Assembly (NCBI GenBank): GCA_023254755.1
Contig: JALRKU010000208.1
Coordinates: 1 to 8,512, forward strand
From: Aeromicrobium sp.
Lineage (GTDB): Bacteria; Actinomycetota; Actinomycetes; Propionibacteriales; Nocardioidaceae
Length of the DNA: 8,512 nt
Direction of reading: 5' to 3'
Made by a program: the position numbers and the translations under genes. Below the pieces are notes generated by a model that was given only the letters and a program-made list of their open reading frames with translations, was not told the DNA's origin and ran no database searches. How positions within the stretch are numbered: position 1 is the stretch's first letter; each line of letters starts with the position of its first letter. This document shows positions 5,833 through 8,512 of the stretch, in pieces.

Positions 5833-7485
5833 TCAGCCGATGTCGCGGGCGGCGGCCCGGCCCGCGGCGCGGCCCGAGAACAGGCAGCCGCCGAGGAAGG
5901 TTCCCTCGAGCGAGTTGTAGCCGTGGACGCCGCCACCGCCGAAACCGGCCACCTCGCCGGCCGCGTAGAGGCCGGGGATCGGGGCGCCGGTGGTCGACAG
6001 CACCTGGGAGTCGAGGTTCGTCTCGAGGCCGCCGAGCGACTTGCGGGTGAGCACGTGCAGGCGCACGGCGATCAGTGGTCCCTTCTTGGGGTCGAGGATC
6101 TTGTGCGGCGACGCGACGCGGATCAGCTTGTCGCCCCGGTACGAGCGGGCCTGCCGCAGAGCGGCGACCTGCAGGTCCTTGGTGAAGTCGTTGTCGAGCT
6201 CGCGGTCGCGCTCGACGACCTGACGGCGCACGTGCTCCAGCTCGACGGGGGAGTGCGGGGTGAGAGCGTTCATCCCGGCGACCAGCTCCTCGAGGGTGTC
6301 GGCCACGACGAAGTCCTCGCCGTGCTCCTTGAACGCCTCGACAGGGCCGGTGGCACCCTTGGCGAGCCGCTGCTTGAGCAGCTCGCGGACGCTTCTGCCG
6401 GTCAGGTCGGGGTTCTGCTCCTGGCCCGAGAGCGCGAACTCCTTCTCGATGATCGCCTGGGTGAGGACGAACCAGGAGTGGTCGTGCCCCCTCTCTCGCA
6501 GCAGTCGCAGCGTGCCGAGCGTGTCGAATCCGGGCAGCCCGGGCACGGGCAGGCGGGTGCCACCGCCGTCGAGCCACAGCGACGAGGGGCCGGGCAGGAT
6601 CCGGATGCCGTGCATCGGCCAGATCGGGTCCCAGTTCTTGATGCCCTCGACGTAGTGCCACATGCGGTCGCGGTTGACGTGGCTCGCGCCCGCGTCCTCC
6701 GCGATCTGCAGCATGCGGCCGTCGACGTGGGCGGGCACGCCGGAGATCATGTGCTCGGGTGGGGTGCCGAGCCGATCGGGCCAGTTCTTGCGCACGAGCT
6801 CGTGGTTGCCGCCGATGCCGCCCGTCGTGACGACGACCGCCTGGCCGGTCAGCTCGAAGTCACCCACGACCGTGCGCGACGTGGCGACGGCCCGCTCGGC
6901 GTCGGTCGGCTCGAGCACGGCCCCGCGGACGCCGGTGACGGTGCCGTCGGTGACCACGAGCTCGTCGACGCGGTGTCGGAAGGCGAACGTGACGAGACCG
7001 CGCTCCACACCCTGGCGTACGATCTTCTCGAACGGCTCGACGATGCCGGGGCCGGTGCCCCAGGTGATGTGGAAGCGGGGGACCGAGTTGCCGTGCCCGC
7101 CCGCGAGGCCGCCCCCGCGCTCGGCCCAGCCGACCACGGGGAAGATGCGGTGTCCCTTCTCCCGGAGCCACGCCTGCTTCTCCTGGTGGGCGAAGTGCAC
7201 GTACGCCTCGGCCCACTGTCGCGGCCAGTGGTCCTCGTCGCGGTCGAACTGCGCGCTGCCCATCCAGTCCTGCAGGGCGAGGTCGACCGAGTCCTTGATG
7301 CCCATGCGCCGCTGCTGCGGCGAGTCGACCAGGAACAGCCCGCCGAACGACCAGAACGCCTGCCCACCGATGCCCTGCTCGCCCTCCTGGTCCACGAGGA
7401 TCACCGAGCGACCGGCCTCGACCAGCTCGGCGGTGGCGACCAGGCCGGCGAGACCGGCTCCGACGACGACGACGTCAGCATCCAT
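5833..7485 (-). CDS. FAD-binding dehydrogenase, fumarate reductase/KstD-like family
   Basis: This 550-aa flavoprotein starts at ATG 7485-7483. The N-terminus VVVVGAGLAGLVATAELVEAG is a GxGxxG Rossmann FAD-binding motif (residues 5-25), with D32 (VILVDQEG) placed to bind the ribose of FAD, followed by GGQAFWSFGGLF. The C-terminus GLYAAGEVAGFGGGG (from residue 505) and HGYNSLEGTFLGG close the FAD site as in the FAD_binding_2 family. This group holds fumarate reductase/succinate dehydrogenase flavoprotein subunits and 3-ketosteroid delta-1-dehydrogenases. The overall length and the HGYNSLEG ending fit the uncharacterised 'FAD-binding dehydrogenase' subgroup (COG3573-like, from memory) better than true KstD, so I do not assign a steroid substrate. 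It has no signal peptide or membrane helix and should be cytosolic. No Shine-Dalgarno precedes the ATG. CACAAT, 6 nt upstream, is a poor -10 candidate. It is the first gene of the minus-strand block and diverges from the orphan membrane protein. Confidence 0.88.
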   Translation of the reverse strand: MDADVVVVGAGLAGLVATAELVEAGRSVILVDQEGEQGIGGQAFWSFGGLFLVDSPQQRRMGIKDSVDLALQDWMGSAQFDRDEDHWPRQWAEAYVHFAHQEKQAWLREKGHRIFPVVGWAERGGGLAGGHGNSVPRFHITWGTGPGIVEPFEKIVRQGVERGLVTFAFRHRVDELVVTDGTVTGVRGAVLEPTDAERAVATSRTVVGDFELTGQAVVVTTGGIGGNHELVRKNWPDRLGTPPEHMISGVPAHVDGRMLQIAEDAGASHVNRDRMWHYVEGIKNWDPIWPMHGIRILPGPSSLWLDGGGTRLPVPGLPGFDTLGTLRLLRERGHDHSWFVLTQAIIEKEFALSGQEQNPDLTGRSVRELLKQRLAKGATGPVEAFKEHGEDFVVADTLEELVAGMNALTPHSPVELEHVRRQVVERDRELDNDFTKDLQVAALRQARSYRGDKLIRVASPHKILDPKKGPLIAVRLHVLTRKSLGGLETNLDSQVLSTTGAPIPGLYAAGEVAGFGGGGVHGYNSLEGTFLGGCLFSGRAAGRAAARDIG

Positions 7486-7525
7486 GCGCCGATTGTGCCC
7501 GACACGTAAACACCCCGTGAGATGG

Positions 7526-7556
7526 CTGGCACGGGCTAGCCCGATGGCACTAGATT
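7526..7556 (+). promoter_or_regulatory. Candidate promoter of the orphan membrane protein, with palindrome in the spacer
   Basis: TAGATT at 7551-7556 is a good actinobacterial -10 (TAnnnT), and CTGGCA at 7526-7531 is a 4-of-6 match to the -35 consensus, 19 nt away. Transcription would begin near 7563, giving a leader of about 30 nt. A perfect 12-bp palindrome, CGGGCTAGCCCG, at 7532-7543 fills most of the spacer, a position where a bound dimer would block or modulate RNA polymerase. The -35 is weak, so some activator dependence is possible. Confidence 0.5.
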
Positions 7557-7580
7557 CAGGGCGTCACAACCATCATCGTT

Positions 7581-7586
7581 GGGAGA
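7581..7586 (+). promoter_or_regulatory. Ribosome binding site that fixes the start at ATG 7594
   Basis: GGGAGA lies 7 nt before the ATG at 7594-7596. It rules out the upstream in-frame TTG at 7579, which would overlap this site. It is the only clear Shine-Dalgarno in front of a start in the window. Confidence 0.8.
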
Positions 7587-7593
7587 AACAACC

Positions 7594-8136
7594 ATGGCGT
7601 TCGACTTCAACGCACTGGGCAAGAACGACAAGGTGGCGCTGATCTCGGGCGCGGTGTCCACCGTCCTGCTGTTCTTCCCTGCCTACGCCAAGGCGAGCGT
7701 GGAGGCCAAGGGCGACCTCGGCGTCTCGATCGGCAGCTACTCCGAGTCCAAGTCGGCGTTCGTGGAGTGGGCCAGCCTGGGTGCACTGCTGATCCTGGCT
7801 GCGTTCGTCATCGTCGTCCTGCGAGTCGTCGTCGGCAACCTGCCGGCCGGCGTCCCGTGGAACCTCGTCACGGCTGCCGCAGCCGGCCTCGGCACGCTCA
7901 TCCTGGTCATCTACGTGTTCACGTTCGGGCCCGACGTCCCGTCGATCGCGGAGGACTCGATCGACCTGAGCACCGGACCGGGCTGGTCGGGATGGATCCT
8001 GCTCGTCGCAGCGATCGTGTTCTCGGTGTTCTCGTTCTTCGGGTTCAAGGACTCGGGCGAGCAGATCCCCGAGTTCAACAAGGGGACCGACGGCACGCCG
8101 CCGCCGCCCGCACCGCCGGCTCCGCCGACGGCCTGA
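7594..8136 (+). CDS. Unrecognised four-helix membrane protein with proline-rich tail
   Basis: This is a 180-aa protein whose family I do not recognise. The start is ATG 7594, set by the ribosome site at 7581-7586. Hydrophobic segments lie at about residues 14-32, 59-80, 89-111 and 131-151, which suggests four transmembrane helices with both ends in the cytoplasm. Between helices 1 and 2 is a 26-residue outer loop rich in Ser, Glu and Gly (GVSIGSYSESKSAF). Between helices 3 and 4 is an acidic loop (PDVPSIAEDSIDLSTG). The tail from 152 on is hydrophilic and ends in TPPPPAPPAPPTA, a proline run that may need EF-P for translation and could be a docking segment. Small actinobacterial membrane proteins with this plan are common and mostly uncharacterised. 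It is a stand-alone gene, divergent from the FAD dehydrogenase and convergent with the reductase at right, with its own promoter and terminator. Confidence 0.85.
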   Translation: MAFDFNALGKNDKVALISGAVSTVLLFFPAYAKASVEAKGDLGVSIGSYSESKSAFVEWASLGALLILAAFVIVVLRVVVGNLPAGVPWNLVTAAAAGLGTLILVIYVFTFGPDVPSIAEDSIDLSTGPGWSGWILLVAAIVFSVFSFFGFKDSGEQIPEFNKGTDGTPPPPAPPAPPTA

Positions 8137-8159
8137 TCCAGGCGCAGCAACAGTCCGTG

Positions 8160-8187
8160 AGGGGGCTCGGCTTCGGCCGGGCCCCCT
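8160..8187. terminator. Bidirectional terminator, 12-bp stem with UUCG loop
   Basis: GGGGGCTCGGC (8161-8171) pairs with GCCGGGCCCCC (8176-8186) around a C-TTCG-G tetraloop, with one T-G wobble (8167/8180) and a flanking A-T pair (8160/8187). It lies between the convergent membrane protein gene (stop at 8136) and the geranylgeranyl-reductase-like gene (stop at 8207). There is no long T-tract. Confidence 0.8.
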
Positions 8188-8206
8188 TCGGCGTGCTTCG
8201 GGAGGA

Positions 8207-8512
8207 TCAGGCCGTGAAGGGCGGGCGGTCGTCGAGTCGGACCGAGCGTCGTCCGGCCCAGCGCCAGGCGCGCGCCGTGAGGTCGCGGTCCTCGTCGGTC
8301 ACGAGGTTGCCCATGACGCGCAGCGCGATCGTCATGAGCCGGTGCGAGCGCATGCCGAGCGGACCGAGCGTCGGCAGGAGTCGAGGGACCGTCAGCAGGC
8401 CCGCCAGGCGCCGAGCGATGGAGAACGCCTCGCCGTAGTGCTCGGTCAGCAGCGTGGGCCAGGCGACCGAGAGGTCCGTCGTCGTGGACAGCAGCTCCGC
8501 GCCGACGCGGCC
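8207..8512 (-). CDS. Geranylgeranyl reductase-family flavoprotein, C-terminal 101 aa only (5' end missing)
   Basis: The minus-strand frame is open from the right edge to TGA at 8209-8207, giving 101 residues. The visible part is the helical C-terminal tail, with the stretches EHYGEAFSIARRLAG, GMRSHRLMTIALRVMGNLV, TDEDRDLTARAWR and the end RLDDRPPFTA. Together these resemble the end of actinobacterial geranylgeranyl reductase-family FAD enzymes, such as the menaquinone reductase MenJ of mycobacteria. The known members use FAD to saturate double bonds in isoprenoid chains, and in actinobacteria often act on the menaquinone side chain at the membrane. The FAD-binding domain is outside the window, so the call rests only on recognising this tail. 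Another FAD-dependent oxidoreductase or monooxygenase with a similar tail remains possible. The gene ends 20 nt from the UUCG terminator it shares with the membrane protein gene. Confidence 0.6.
   Translation of the reverse strand, partial: GRVGAELLSTTTDLSVAWPTLLTEHYGEAFSIARRLAGLLTVPRLLPTLGPLGMRSHRLMTIALRVMGNLVTDEDRDLTARAWRWAGRRSVRLDDRPPFTA

Noticed and set aside
5770..7509. A 579-codon plus-strand frame covering the whole FAD dehydrogenase gene
   Set aside because: It is antisense to a gene with clear FAD motifs, reads as low-complexity Arg/Ala/Gly/Asp-rich protein without domains, and is the expected shadow frame in very GC-rich DNA.
7527..7543. A sigma-54-like TGGCAC -24 element
   Set aside because: The matching -12 GC element is not properly formed, and actinobacteria as far as known lack sigma-54. 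TAGATT as a sigma-A-type -10 explains the site better.
7579..7593. Upstream TTG start for the membrane protein, adding five residues
   Set aside because: The TTG overlaps the GGGAGA ribosome site that is properly spaced for ATG 7594.

Overview
The window is very GC-rich and gene-dense. It looks like chromosomal DNA of a high-GC actinobacterium. Supporting signs are the codon bias (G/C at third positions, long spurious antisense frames), several genes without a Shine-Dalgarno sequence but with a TAnnnT box just before the start, a menaquinone/geranylgeranyl-reductase-type protein, and a secreted M6 metalloprotease of the type common in Actinobacteria. A Nocardioidaceae-like origin (Nocardioides/Aeromicrobium) is my guess from protein style, not a demonstrated assignment. 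I see no tRNA, rRNA, CRISPR array, insertion sequence, integrase or phage gene.

Layout from left to right. (1) On the plus strand is the 3' two-thirds or so of a secreted immune-inhibitor-A-like M6 zinc metalloprotease, entering from beyond the left edge and ending at 1556. (2) At 1557-1650 is a convergent gap with two hairpins, the second a strong UUCG-capped stem. (3) From 1651 to 7485 is a block of five minus-strand genes. In transcription order they are a KstD/fumarate-reductase-like FAD dehydrogenase (7485-5833), exonuclease III (5675-4860), an APC-type amino-acid permease (4856-3705), a 12-TM MFS exporter (3645-2359) and an F420/NADP-oxidoreductase-fold protein (2298-1651). Exonuclease III and the permease are only 3 nt apart and look translationally coupled. 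The other gaps are 59-157 nt and carry hairpins or promoter-like boxes, so the block is probably several transcription units. (4) At 7486-7593 is a divergent promoter region. (5) At 7594-8136 on the plus strand is an unrecognised 180-aa four-helix membrane protein with a proline-rich tail. (6) At 8137-8206 is another convergent gap with a UUCG-capped terminator. (7) From the right edge on the minus strand come the last 101 codons of a geranylgeranyl-reductase-family flavoprotein.

The genes do not form one obvious pathway. They cover protein degradation outside the cell, DNA base-excision repair, amino-acid uptake, drug or metabolite efflux, and redox enzymes of unknown substrate. I found no convincing new multi-gene system. 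The most interesting signals are regulatory: a perfect GGTTGC-N5-GCAACC inverted repeat over the start codon of the MFS gene next to a -10-like box (probable leaderless promoter plus operator), a probable leaderless GTG start for exonuclease III, a 12-bp palindrome inside the promoter spacer of the orphan membrane protein, and a bulged 12-bp inverted repeat in the gap between the FAD dehydrogenase and exonuclease III.
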